DNA of 22,769 nucleotides from Candidatus Methanoperedens sp. (GCA_023249275.1 JAHFCV010000015.1:1-22769), one strand, 5' to 3'; shown: positions 1-7,646, counted from the stretch's first letter. Notes: generated by a model not told the origin, from the letters alone. Numbers and translations are program-made.

Positions 1-227
1 TGGGTGGCGAGCCAGATAAATGCACGGTGTACGAACTATTGCTCTACCACCTTATCGAGGATGATAATGAGCTTCTGGAAGTATATAAGGACTGTGTGGG
101 AGGCACGCGCGTGTGCGGCAACTGCAAGAAACATGCGGCTGAACTCATGCGAGGGTTCCTGAAAGACCATCAGGAAAAAATGGAAGCTGCGAGAGAGAAG
201 CTGGGCGAGTTTGGATTAACTGTATAA
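1..227 (+). CDS. trpS: Tryptophanyl-tRNA synthetase, C-terminal end (partial)
   Basis: The open frame runs in from the left edge (first full codon at base 3) and ends with TAA at 225-227, so only about the last 74 residues are present. The visible stretch (GGEPDKCTVYELLLYHL, then a Cys-rich segment with CVGGTRVCGNCK and a helical AAELMRGFLKDHQEK tail) matches my recollection of the C-terminus of archaeal TrpRS, the class I enzyme that charges tRNA-Trp. A GTG at 27 lies in frame, but it is an internal Val codon and not a start, because the conserved text continues upstream of it. The catalytic HIGH/KMSKS region lies outside the window. The identification rests on remembered family sequence and not on a search. 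Confidence 0.8.
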   Translation, partial: GGEPDKCTVYELLLYHLIEDDNELLEVYKDCVGGTRVCGNCKKHAAELMRGFLKDHQEKMEAAREKLGEFGLTV

Positions 228-276
228 ATCAAATCGGCTTAATATTAGATTTTTAGCCGATTGTAATTGGATAAAC

Positions 277-284
277 CTTAAATA
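277..284 (+). promoter_or_regulatory. TATA box for the AAA/DUF4143 ATPase gene
   Basis: CTTAAATA lies 23 bases upstream of the ATG at 307. Archaeal transcription starts about 25 bases after the TATA centre, so the predicted start falls at or next to the ATG, and no Shine-Dalgarno sequence is visible. This points to a leaderless transcript. Confidence 0.5.
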
Positions 285-306
285 TCCTGCCAACCATATT
301 CTATGC

Positions 307-1662
307 ATGGAAGAAAGGCTTTTAAGGGAAATCCAGATAAGCAATCCGTGGTGGTTTGAGAAAAAAGAGACAATCCCGGCATATAAAAGGAAGCTATTCT
401 CGGATATTTTAAAGTATCTAAGAACAAAACAGATTCTTGCGGTAATCGGTCTGCGGAGAGTGGGAAAAACCGTATTGTTAAAACAGGCTATCAATGAGAT
501 TCTGTCATCCACGCCTCCAAAGAACATCCTTTTCTTTTCATTTGAAGAGAAATGGGGAACAGTTGAATATATGGAAGAAATATTCTATCATTTCATTGAG
601 AATGTAGCAGGAAGCGGAAAAAAGTACATATTCTTTGATGAAATACAGAAAGTAAAAGGGTGGGAAGATGTCCTTAAAAGATTTTATGATCGTTACGAAG
701 ACATAAAATTCATAATTTCAGGTTCTGCATCCATTCATATTTCAAAAAGTATAGAGAGTTTAGCCGGCAGGATTTTTGATTTTTATATAACCCCATTAAG
801 TTTTCTTGAATTCCTTGAACTTAATGATGTTAAAATAGAATTTGAAAAATTGGAAATCATGAATTATGAGGGTATTTTAAAGCTTTATGAAACAAACCTA
901 TACCAGAAAGAAAAGGTTGTAGCCCTATTCAATGAATACCTTTTTAAAGGCGGTTTCCCCGAAATCGCAAAGGAGATGGATGAGGAAGTAATCCGAAAAT
1001 ACATGCTGAATTCCCTGATAGACAGGATATTGTTAAAAGATTTGCCCGAAGAATTCGAAATAAAGAAAACAAGCGCGTTAAGGGAGATACTGGAATATAG
1101 CGCGCGTGAAACATCCGGCATTTTCGTTATCGATAAATTGTCAGGACTTTTGAAGCTGAGCAATGAAACTGTAAGTAATTATGTAGAATATTTAAAAAGA
1201 GCGTTCCTTATTTATATCCTTTATAATTATACAGGGAGTATCGCAAAACAGATAAGAACCAGCAAGAAAATCCATATTGTATTGCCAAGTGTTGCGATTG
1301 CATTAGAATCATATGGCAGGGAGGCGTTGCTTTATCCTCAGGTCGTTGGTAATTATGTTGAATCTGCCATTGCCACATTCCTGACGTACAGGTACAATAA
1401 AATCTTTTTCTGGAGAACACCGCAGAAAGATGAAGTGGATATCGTTCTTAAGAATGAGTTTGGACTGCTTGGTGTAGAGGTTAAATACAGGTCGCAAATA
1501 GATAAAGAAGATATCAAATCATTATTGAAGTTCTGCGGGAAGTTTCAACTTGGGAAGGGGATTATTGTAACTAAGGAATTACTTGAAATCAGGAAAATCG
1601 AGGGCAGGGAAATAATGTTAATTCCAGCCTGGTTATTCCTTCTGGCTGTGGGAAGTTCTTGA
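307..1662 (+). CDS. AAA family ATPase with DUF4143 domain
   Basis: A 451-residue cytoplasmic P-loop ATPase of the AAA_14/DUF4143 type. Walker A is GLRRVGKT (residues 48-55), Walker B is YIFFDEIQ (Asp111-Glu112), and a sensor-like ISGSAS follows. The C-terminal third has the DUF4143 pattern FFWRTPQKDEVDIV followed by GVEVKYR, which resembles a PD-(D/E)XK nuclease core (E/D-V-D ... E-V-K). Length is normal for the family. The ATG at 307 is used because the ATG at 303 is out of frame and a TATA box lies at the right distance. The gene stands alone between trpS and a convergent RNA ligase gene. Its text reads visibly richer in A/T than its neighbours, which fits an accessory gene. The family is very common in archaea and its cellular role is not established. 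A role in defence or toxin-antitoxin systems has been suggested, but no partner gene is seen here. Confidence 0.85.
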   Translation: MEERLLREIQISNPWWFEKKETIPAYKRKLFSDILKYLRTKQILAVIGLRRVGKTVLLKQAINEILSSTPPKNILFFSFEEKWGTVEYMEEIFYHFIENVAGSGKKYIFFDEIQKVKGWEDVLKRFYDRYEDIKFIISGSASIHISKSIESLAGRIFDFYITPLSFLEFLELNDVKIEFEKLEIMNYEGILKLYETNLYQKEKVVALFNEYLFKGGFPEIAKEMDEEVIRKYMLNSLIDRILLKDLPEEFEIKKTSALREILEYSARETSGIFVIDKLSGLLKLSNETVSNYVEYLKRAFLIYILYNYTGSIAKQIRTSKKIHIVLPSVAIALESYGREALLYPQVVGNYVESAIATFLTYRYNKIFFWRTPQKDEVDIVLKNEFGLLGVEVKYRSQIDKEDIKSLLKFCGKFQLGKGIIVTKELLEIRKIEGREIMLIPAWLFLLAVGSS

Positions 1663-1692
1663 CAGGTATGCTTGATGACTTAGGGATGGTTT

Positions 1693-2859
1693 TTAACTCC
1701 ACAACTGCCCGCTCAGAATCGATTCGGTCTTGTCATTGGTGCTCTGGTTTATCCTTTTAATCCTCACAAGGTATTCATCGCCTATCTTCTGGGGCTCTTC
1801 AAAAACAGCATCCACGCCCACCAATCTCAGGTATTCCTCAAATTCCTTCACGGTATCCAGGCTCTTCACCCTTATCTGCACGTTCTCAGCAATACGTTCC
1901 CCTGCTTTTTTCTTTTTAATTGTCCTGACCATAGGCAGAAGGATGCTCTCCCCAAGCTGCTGACACCTTTTTTTCATTTGCGCCTCATCCTCATCCCATT
2001 CCACCGACTGGAAAGCTTCCCTGCACACCCTCCCGAAGAAAAAGTCCCTGCCAAAATCGTTGTAGAATTCAAAAGCATATCTTAAGTCAGCGCAGTTGCT
2101 AAGCGAACTTGTATATTTCACAGAAGGCAGTATCATTTGCAGGTCTTTGATTACCACACCTTCACGCAATGTATCGCCAAACTCTTTTATGATACCTGTT
2201 ATCGCAATATGCGCTTTATCAACATCGAATTCCCCGAAAAGCCTGACAGATTTTATCCCATACTCTTCCAAAAGAGCGCGCCGCTTCATCACAGGCATGG
2301 GCTTCCCTGAAATCTTCTCCCGTATATCGAATGCGAAAAATTCCAGGGATTCAATACCGTAAAACGATTTAGGCACATAAGGGCTGTCAGGACCCACCAT
2401 CTCGCCGCACAACACGAGTTCGGGATGGTCAAGAAAAAACTGCCGGTTGATTAAGTCATTGGCTTTCTCGGTAGTATAAGGACAAATAAAACCGCCGCGC
2501 GTTAGTGCAACAAGCTCATCGCCGATTAATGCAACCCTGACATTGTAGCCATTCAACTTCTCTTCCACAGCCACTTTCCCCAACGGTGAGAAATGCTTTG
2601 ACAGGGCAGGATAAAGCATGAGGGTGCGCGATATTTTGGGAAAGCCGCGTACTATATCAAATGGTTTTATGAATACGGATGTGCCTCCCTCTACTGAAGA
2701 AATCGGCTTGTCAAACCTGAATAATTCTAACTTTGCGCGTACATACTGTATCGTCTTTCTCTTCAGGGCGCCTGTTATCCTGTGTTCGGGAATATCCAGC
2801 AGCCCTGATACCTTTTCAACATCTAATTTTTTAGCCAGTTCTGCGGCATCCAGTCTCAT
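1693..2859 (-). CDS. ATP-dependent RNA ligase, Pab1020 (Rnl3) family
   Basis: A 388-residue nucleotidyltransferase that should adenylate itself and then join 5'-phosphate to 3'-hydroxyl RNA ends. The Pyrococcus abyssi founder of this family circularises single-stranded RNA. The nucleotidyltransferase motifs are visible: motif I EEKLNGYNVR with nucleophile Lys101, motif III-like EFFAFDIRE, motif IV EGVVIKD and motif V SVKYTSS. The C-terminal 100 residues form the family-specific helical/dimerisation region. Length fits the family. The ATG at 2859 is preceded by AGGAG with 6-base spacing, a good Shine-Dalgarno site. It lies downstream of, and in the same direction as, the five CBS genes, separated from them by a hairpin-rich 172-base gap, so co-transcription is possible but unproven. 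Its substrate in vivo is unknown. Confidence 0.88.
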   Translation of the reverse strand: MRLDAAELAKKLDVEKVSGLLDIPEHRITGALKRKTIQYVRAKLELFRFDKPISSVEGGTSVFIKPFDIVRGFPKISRTLMLYPALSKHFSPLGKVAVEEKLNGYNVRVALIGDELVALTRGGFICPYTTEKANDLINRQFFLDHPELVLCGEMVGPDSPYVPKSFYGIESLEFFAFDIREKISGKPMPVMKRRALLEEYGIKSVRLFGEFDVDKAHIAITGIIKEFGDTLREGVVIKDLQMILPSVKYTSSLSNCADLRYAFEFYNDFGRDFFFGRVCREAFQSVEWDEDEAQMKKRCQQLGESILLPMVRTIKKKKAGERIAENVQIRVKSLDTVKEFEEYLRLVGVDAVFEEPQKIGDEYLVRIKRINQSTNDKTESILSGQLWS

Positions 2860-2875
2860 CCTTTCTCCTGTTCGA

Positions 2876-3011
2876 CCCGAGTCACGCCTCGGGAGGGCGT
2901 TGGGGTATGCGCAACATACTCCTTCGTTTGAAAAGCGACACCTCGCTTTATGCGGTGTTCAGGTATGCCTGCGGGCATACCTGTCGTTTGATAAAACTTT
3001 CTTAAAGTTTT
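2876..3011. repeat. Cluster of hairpins with an approx. 60-base repeat
   Basis: The gap between the RNA ligase and the last CBS gene is packed with inverted repeats. Stem CCCGAG (2876-2881) pairs with CTCGGG (2888-2893). GGGGTATG (2902-2909) pairs with CATACTCC (2915-2922) through one G-T. ACACC (2938-2942) pairs with GGTGT (2954-2958). CAGGTATGCC (2960-2969) pairs perfectly with GGCATACCTG (2974-2983). AAAACTTT (2993-3000) pairs with AAAGTTTT (3004-3011). The two GTATG hairpins are each followed by TCGTTTGA (2924-2931 and 2984-2991), exactly 60 bases apart, so two degenerate copies of one hairpin-plus-box unit appear to lie in tandem. It could be a terminator or processing region for the CBS transcript, a structured leader of the RNA ligase, or a REP-like element. 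Confidence 0.6.
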
Positions 3012-3031
3012 TTGATAAACCCCGAAGAGAT

Positions 3032-3829
3032 TCATCCTTTTTTAGATGAGTTTATCAAAGCCAGATGCCTTATAATACCTCTCCTGCTGATAACACCAAC
3101 CAGTTCATCATTGAGATTTAAAACAGGCACACCGCCTATGTTTTCATTAAGGATCAGGGATATGACCTCGGATATGAGAGTATTCGTCCGAACAACTTTC
3201 ACATTGCGGGTCATGATATCGCCCACAATAATGTTCCGGATTCTCCCGTCCTGCTGATTATCAGGCACAAGCGCCCTGAAATTCATCATTGCTTTGGCAA
3301 CATCCCTTTCGGTAATGATTCCCACAACATCGCCGTTCTCGACTACCGGAAGCCTTCCGATATCATTATCCAGCAAAATGCGCCTTGCATGCGAGACACG
3401 GTCGCCGGGGCTGACCGATATCGGGTCTTTCATGATTTCAGCAGCATAACCTTTCACTGCCTTTGCGCTTTTCAGTATCTCATGTGGCGTTACCCAGCCA
3501 AGAATATTACTGTTATCAGTCACAACCAGAATCCCCCCTTTACTGTCCATCAAGGCGATGGCATCGTCAGTGCTCGTGTCGGGAAGGACTTTAGTAAATA
3601 AATCCGTAGTTGCGGCTGCTACATGCAGTGAAGAGGCGGGAAGATTTGAAGTCTTCCATGTCCCAAGCTTCTGGGCAATGCTCCTCATCGTAATCACACC
3701 CATAAGTTCGCTTCCGTTTATCACAAGGAGCCTTCGCGTATCGTGTTTATCCATCAAGTCCATTGCATGCGAAAGAGTGTCTGATTTATGAACCGAAATA
3801 GGTTCATTCATTATGTTTTTTACTTTCAT
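3032..3829 (-). CDS. Four-CBS-domain protein (last of the CBS array)
   Basis: A 265-residue soluble protein made only of CBS motifs, roughly residues 1-60, 65-122, 127-185 and 200-257, which would form two Bateman modules. Typical motif text is seen: IMKDPISVSPGDRVSHA, GRLPVVENGDVVGIITERD and GGVPVLNLNDELVGVI. CBS pairs usually bind adenine nucleotides or S-adenosyl compounds and regulate a partner, but no enzymatic partner domain is present. The second CBS motif is divergent (GGILVVTDNSNILGWVTP). The ATG at 3829 lies 9 bases after the stop of the upstream CBS gene, with GAGATGA between as a weak ribosome site, so translation is probably coupled. The specific ligand and target are unknown. 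Confidence 0.9.
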   Translation of the reverse strand: MKVKNIMNEPISVHKSDTLSHAMDLMDKHDTRRLLVINGSELMGVITMRSIAQKLGTWKTSNLPASSLHVAAATTDLFTKVLPDTSTDDAIALMDSKGGILVVTDNSNILGWVTPHEILKSAKAVKGYAAEIMKDPISVSPGDRVSHARRILLDNDIGRLPVVENGDVVGIITERDVAKAMMNFRALVPDNQQDGRIRNIIVGDIMTRNVKVVRTNTLISEVISLILNENIGGVPVLNLNDELVGVISRRGIIRHLALINSSKKG

Positions 3830-3838
3830 GTTATCATC

Positions 3839-4687
3839 TCACAAAGTCATTATTGATTTTACTATGTTTTCTCCAGTAAATATTCCCATAACCCCGTTGC
3901 CAATTACCGGCAGCCCGTTAATTCTTTCTTTTACCATTATTCCTGCGGCATACGTTGCAAGGTCATCTCTTTTAACTGTAACAATCGGACAAGTCATGAT
4001 ATCTTCAGCGACAAGGGGCACTTCGTCTATGTACCTGTACTGTTTCCTTCCAGCAGCGCTCTCCTTGCGCGTCATCTTTATCTCTTTCTGAGGCAAGCCG
4101 CCTATTTTATTTTTCATTTCAGTAAAAGTGAGATTCGAGCTTGTGATAATCCCTACAGGCATATCATTATCCTCAAAGACTACTGCCCTGTCCGTTGAAT
4201 TTGCATCCAGTTCATGAAGGATATGGCTGATGGTATGATGCCTGTGGACAGTCAGAGCAGGCTCTATTTTCAAATCATTGACCTTCAAGTCTAAATCCAG
4301 TTTTGAGAAATATCTTATTAAATCCCACTTTGTGACTATGCCTATCACTTCATTTTTACTATTAACAACAGGCAATCCTCCTATATTGTTCTCAACCATA
4401 AGTTCTGCAAGTTGCCTGGGTGTAGCATCCGGGAATATCGTTATCAGGCTCTCGGTCATGACTTTTCGTACAGGTATGTCGTCAATCGGTCGGCGGCGCC
4501 ACTGGGGTTCTGCCTGGTTAAGCCTCCTGCTTATATCTTTTTTAGTCACCACGCCAATGGGCTTATTATTTTCAATTATCACAAGCCTTCCGATTTTATG
4601 GCGAAGCATTAAGTTCCTGGCTCTTGCTACAGTCTCATCAGGCGATACTACATAGACAGGTGCGCTCATTATATCTTTTATTTTCAT
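3839..4687 (-). CDS. Four-CBS-domain protein
   Basis: A 282-residue protein with four CBS motifs, near residues 1-60, 72-130, 135-190 and 225-282. Good motif text is GRLVIIENNKPIGVVTKKD and GGLPVVNSKNEVIGIVTKWD. A basic linker between the third and fourth motifs (about residues 188-222) makes it longer than its neighbours. No other domain or membrane segment is seen. GAGGT lies 5 bases before the ATG, and the upstream CBS stop codon lies 9 bases away, so it belongs to the same operon. It starts with MKIKDIMSAP, close to the MKVKNIM and MKVKDIM starts of two sister genes, which supports origin by tandem duplication. Nucleotide or SAM binding is the family expectation, not something shown here. 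Confidence 0.9.
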   Translation of the reverse strand: MKIKDIMSAPVYVVSPDETVARARNLMLRHKIGRLVIIENNKPIGVVTKKDISRRLNQAEPQWRRRPIDDIPVRKVMTESLITIFPDATPRQLAELMVENNIGGLPVVNSKNEVIGIVTKWDLIRYFSKLDLDLKVNDLKIEPALTVHRHHTISHILHELDANSTDRAVVFEDNDMPVGIITSSNLTFTEMKNKIGGLPQKEIKMTRKESAAGRKQYRYIDEVPLVAEDIMTCPIVTVKRDDLATYAAGIMVKERINGLPVIGNGVMGIFTGENIVKSIMTL

Positions 4688-4696
4688 AACAACCTC

Positions 4697-5632
4697 TTAA
4701 TCCACCATTGCGCGAACAAAATCACGTTCCGTTATTATGCCTTTCAATTCGCCGTCTTCAAGCACAGGAAGCGAACCCACGTTTTTATCAAGCATAACGC
4801 CCGCAGCAACTCCCAGGTCTATTTCCGACTTCGTAAAAACTACGTCCCTTCTGATTAGAGTGCTGATGGGCACTTCAAAAACCTCCCTGGCGTTTCCCGT
4901 GACAAGCCGGTCAAACATTTCTCCGCTTCCCAGGAATCGCATAATATCCGATGCCGTAATAATGCCTATAAGGACATTATCCCGAATCACAGGGAGCCTC
5001 CTGAAACCATTGTTTATCATGGATTTGGCAGCCGTGCCAACTGACATATCAGACGGTGCGGTTACTGTCTTTTTACTCATGTAGTCATTCACGGTCTTGC
5101 CTGTGACAATACCGGAGACGATAAAGACAAAATCCCTTTCTGAAATGATTGCCTGGACCCTCCCATCGCTGTCCGTAATCGGTATTCCGCCGATGTTTTC
5201 TTTTATCATGATATTCAATGCATCTTTAAGCGAATCTTTTTCGTTGAGAGACACAACATTCTCTTCCATTATCTCGCTGATGCTGCTATTGACGGCTGAA
5301 AGCAAATTCCCTTTAAATTTATTTTTTACAATCAGGTTCCTTTTGCCGCCGCCGAGGAAATCAACAATATCCTGTGATGTCACTATTCCTTTCAGGCGAT
5401 TGGTGCCCGCGTCAGCCACAGGAAGTCTCCTGAAGCCCCGGCTCAGCATGGTTTTAACCGCTTCAATCACAGGCATCGTGGGCGGGATGGTTACAACGTC
5501 CCTCGATGCTACTGTCATTATGTCCCCGGGTATCTGGGAAATCCTGGATTTAAAATCAATGGGCGCCATACTGCGCATATACCCTTTTCTGCCATGTTTT
5601 TCTGTTTTAACGGTTTTACTAAAATTATCCAT
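4697..5632 (-). CDS. Four-CBS-domain protein with N-terminal extension
   Basis: A 311-residue protein with four CBS motifs (near residues 35-95, 115-175, 183-240 and 252-311) after a polar, basic N-terminal extension of about 35 residues. The first and third motifs resemble each other closely (MLSRGFRRLPVADAG and MINNGFRRLPVIRDN, each followed by a D-I-(V/M)-x-F-L-G segment), and the second and fourth end in the same ERDFV text. The protein therefore looks like an internally duplicated Bateman pair. GGTG lies upstream of the ATG at 5632 and the previous stop lies only 9 bases away. No catalytic or DNA-binding domain is visible. An internal Met at residue 19 (MRSMAPIDFK) could be an alternative start. 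Confidence 0.9.
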   Translation of the reverse strand: MDNFSKTVKTEKHGRKGYMRSMAPIDFKSRISQIPGDIMTVASRDVVTIPPTMPVIEAVKTMLSRGFRRLPVADAGTNRLKGIVTSQDIVDFLGGGKRNLIVKNKFKGNLLSAVNSSISEIMEENVVSLNEKDSLKDALNIMIKENIGGIPITDSDGRVQAIISERDFVFIVSGIVTGKTVNDYMSKKTVTAPSDMSVGTAAKSMINNGFRRLPVIRDNVLIGIITASDIMRFLGSGEMFDRLVTGNAREVFEVPISTLIRRDVVFTKSEIDLGVAAGVMLDKNVGSLPVLEDGELKGIITERDFVRAMVD

Positions 5633-5641
5633 AAAACACCT

Positions 5642-6415
5642 TTAAACAAATGCTTTGATTATGTCGTTCCTGTCAACTATACCTACGAGCTTTCCATCAT
5701 TTACTACTGAAAGCCTTCCTACGTCCAATTTCAAAAACGCCTGGATTGCCTCCTTTAAACCAGTTTCCGGAGATAAGGAATAAGCCGGGGTGCTCATAAT
5801 TTTTTCTACTGGCGGCGACATCGTAGATCTCGTTCCCTGCTCATCCTCTCTCTCGATTCTGGCATATCCGGCTTTGATAATATTGCGCCGGGTAACCATG
5901 CCTATGAGGTCGCCATTCTTTACCACCGGGAATCCTGAAAAACCTGTTTCTTTCATATTCAGCCAGACTTTGGCTATATTGTCTTTTGGCGAACACGTTT
6001 TCACATCTATGGTCATTATTTCCGAGACCTTTTTTAAAGGAATTTTGTCTAATTTCAAGTTCCTGAAAATATCCACTATGCTCAATATTCCTGCCAGTGT
6101 CATGTCCTGTCCCGATTTTAACACGGGAACGCGCCCGAGTCCTGCCTCCACCATCAATTTCGCAGCAAGCATCATTTCCATATCGGGATACACAAACGGG
6201 AACTCGGATGCAAAACCTTCCACAGTGACATTTGATTTTGTGGAATATATGTTTAAGATATCCTTCTCGGTAAGGAGTCCGATTACCCTGCTCTTAGCAT
6301 CCACCACTGGAAGCGTGCGATAATGCCTGTCACGCATCACCTGGCGCGCATGTGTCATATAATCCGAACCGTGTAGAAAAACAGGATTCTTTGTCATTAT
6401 ATCTTTCACTTTCAT
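5642..6415 (-). CDS. Four-CBS-domain protein
   Basis: About 257 residues with four CBS motifs, near 1-60, 65-125, 130-190 and 198-257. Examples of motif text are HYRTLPVVDAKSRVIGLLTE and GFSGFPVVKNGDLIGMVTRR. An in-frame ATG lies 8 codons upstream at 6439, but the ATG at 6415 is preferred. GGAG lies 9 bases before it, and the protein then begins MKVKDIMTKNP, aligning with its sister genes. It sits between two other CBS genes on the same strand with a 9-base gap downstream and a 49-base gap upstream. The last motif (DVGRLSVVNDGKLVGIVDRN) closes the protein with almost no tail. Role: predicted nucleotide-sensing or regulatory scaffold, partner unknown. Confidence 0.88.
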   Translation of the reverse strand: MKVKDIMTKNPVFLHGSDYMTHARQVMRDRHYRTLPVVDAKSRVIGLLTEKDILNIYSTKSNVTVEGFASEFPFVYPDMEMMLAAKLMVEAGLGRVPVLKSGQDMTLAGILSIVDIFRNLKLDKIPLKKVSEIMTIDVKTCSPKDNIAKVWLNMKETGFSGFPVVKNGDLIGMVTRRNIIKAGYARIEREDEQGTRSTMSPPVEKIMSTPAYSLSPETGLKEAIQAFLKLDVGRLSVVNDGKLVGIVDRNDIIKAFV

Positions 6416-6464
6416 AATCACATACTCCTTTTTATACATTTATCATAAAATCAAAATTTTATGT

Positions 6465-7019
6465 TTATTCCAATGTCTCTTTGCAGCTCTCACAAAGAAG
6501 CTTCCCGTCTACGAGTGACAGATTGTCAAAAATATATCCGCATTCCTCGCAGATACCTTTAAAAACCTGCCCTGAAGTCTCCATTGAGAATATCTTTTCA
6601 CGATGCATCTTGATAAGGTCAGAGAAGATGCTGCCCATCTCGGCTGAAATTGCGAGCAGGTCGGTATCTGTAACAATACCCACAAGTTTTGCATTTTCCA
6701 CAACAGGTAATCGCCGAATCTCCATTTTCACCATCTTGTGCATTGTATCAGTGACATCCTCCGTTGCAGGTATGGTTACCAGAGGGGTAGTCATCAATTC
6801 TTTGATGGAAATATCATCCGGTTTCAGGTTTTTGGATACGATTTTCCTGACAATATCGCGCTCAGTGACAATCCCGACCGGCTGCTTTTTGTCTGTGATG
6901 ATGATACTGCCGACATCATAGACCAGCATTTTTTGGGCTAACTGCTGGACACCACTTTTAATGTCAACTGTAACAACATCCCTTGTCATTATTTCTTTTA
7001 TCGGCATCCTGACTTCCAT
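6465..7019 (-). CDS. CBS-pair protein with C-terminal zinc-ribbon-like motif (first of the CBS array)
   Basis: A 184-residue protein with one CBS pair (about residues 5-60 and 68-125), then a helical linker and a small Cys motif, ICEECGY ... LLCESCK, with Cys157, Cys160, Cys176 and Cys179. The spacing C-x2-C-x15-C-x2-C fits a rubredoxin-like or zinc-ribbon knuckle. It is the promoter-proximal gene of the five. GGAGG lies 7 bases before the ATG at 7019, and a TATA-like element lies 40-50 bases upstream. CBS plus zinc-ribbon proteins are known in archaea and bind adenine nucleotides or SAM in characterised cases, but the exact ligand here is not predictable. The metal is probably Zn, possibly Fe. 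Confidence 0.9.
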   Translation of the reverse strand: MEVRMPIKEIMTRDVVTVDIKSGVQQLAQKMLVYDVGSIIITDKKQPVGIVTERDIVRKIVSKNLKPDDISIKELMTTPLVTIPATEDVTDTMHKMVKMEIRRLPVVENAKLVGIVTDTDLLAISAEMGSIFSDLIKMHREKIFSMETSGQVFKGICEECGYIFDNLSLVDGKLLCESCKETLE

Positions 7020-7057
7020 TGGTATTCCTCCCTGATGTTAATTATGTATTTGAATGT

Positions 7058-7067
7058 GTTTATATGT
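7058..7067 (-). promoter_or_regulatory. TATA-like element ahead of the CBS array
   Basis: The minus strand reads ACATATAAAC here. A start site about 25 bases downstream would give a leader of roughly 15-20 bases containing the GGAGG that precedes the ATG at 7019. It would drive all five CBS genes, and perhaps the RNA ligase. Confidence 0.45.
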
Positions 7068-7117
7068 TATGCTATCCTGATTTCCTTGTAGATGCCACTG
7101 AAAAAACAGATTTCTGT

Positions 7118-7528
7118 CTATTCCTTTAACATCCTGACCATTTTAACGGCTGCTTCAACCGCCCGCCTGGCATAATCCACGCGTTCATGCGCATCAAGCC
7201 GGCTCATGCCCGGACCCGATATTCCAAGGGTTATGGGTTTTTTGTATTCAAGGGCAAGGTCTGCTATCTTTCTTGAAGCGTGCTGTATCACTATCTCATC
7301 GTGTTTGGTAGCTCCCTGTATGACGCACCCGATTGTGACAACAGCATCAATAGCCTTATCCTCAGCGAGTTTCTTTACTGCCAGCGGCATATCAAAGACG
7401 CCGGGAACGTATAATATTTTCTCAACCGATGCTCCGAGAAAAGCGGCATGTTCTTTTCCGAGGGTCTCCATCTGGATAGTTAAATCACGGTTAAATTCCG
7501 AAACCACGAATCCTAATTTAATATTCAT
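7118..7528 (-). CDS. ribH: 6,7-dimethyl-8-ribityllumazine synthase
   Basis: Lumazine synthase condenses 5-amino-6-ribitylamino-uracil with 3,4-dihydroxy-2-butanone 4-phosphate, the step before riboflavin synthase. In methanogenic-type archaea the route also feeds F420 chemistry through its shared pyrimidine precursor. At 136 residues it is a normal archaeal single-domain RibH. Recognisable text: NLGFVV-like KLGFVVSEFNRD at the N-terminus, VPGVFDMPLAVKKLAED, TIGCVIQGATKHDEIV with the catalytic His, and GISGPGMSRLDAHERVDYAR. The ATG at 7528 is chosen because GGTG lies 6 bases upstream and homologues I recall begin just before the GFV strand. An in-frame ATG at 7552 (8 residues longer) lies about 25 bases from a TATA box and could be used leaderlessly. 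It is divergent from ilvC. Confidence 0.93.
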   Translation of the reverse strand: MNIKLGFVVSEFNRDLTIQMETLGKEHAAFLGASVEKILYVPGVFDMPLAVKKLAEDKAIDAVVTIGCVIQGATKHDEIVIQHASRKIADLALEYKKPITLGISGPGMSRLDAHERVDYARRAVEAAVKMVRMLKE

Positions 7529-7572
7529 TTTAGCACCTGAATTTGTTATCATGTGATATATCCTCTGGTATG

Positions 7573-7584
7573 TCTATATATTTT
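7573..7584 (-). promoter_or_regulatory. TATA box of ribH
   Basis: The minus strand reads AAAATATATAGA. The predicted transcription start is near 7552, giving either a leaderless message from the 7552 ATG or a 24-base leader carrying the GGTG site for the 7528 ATG. Confidence 0.45.
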
Positions 7585-7600
7585 ACGATTGATGATGAAA

Positions 7601-7610
7601 CATTTATATC
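7601..7610 (+). promoter_or_regulatory. TATA box of ilvC
   Basis: CATTTATATC on the plus strand. Transcription would begin near 7630, that is after the upstream in-frame ATG at 7623, which supports the ATG at 7647 as the true ilvC start. Confidence 0.5.
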
Positions 7611-7646
7611 CCTATTAAAGTAATGAAAGGAGAAAAGGAAGATATT

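Noticed and set aside
2860..3031. A CRISPR array or tRNA gene in the hairpin-rich gap
   Set aside because: There are no regular repeats with unique spacers (only two degenerate copies) and no cloverleaf with a T-arm sequence.
5097..6323. Open frames of 182 and 177 codons on the plus strand opposite the CBS genes
   Set aside because: Both are antisense to clear CBS motifs and show no start signals or family resemblance.
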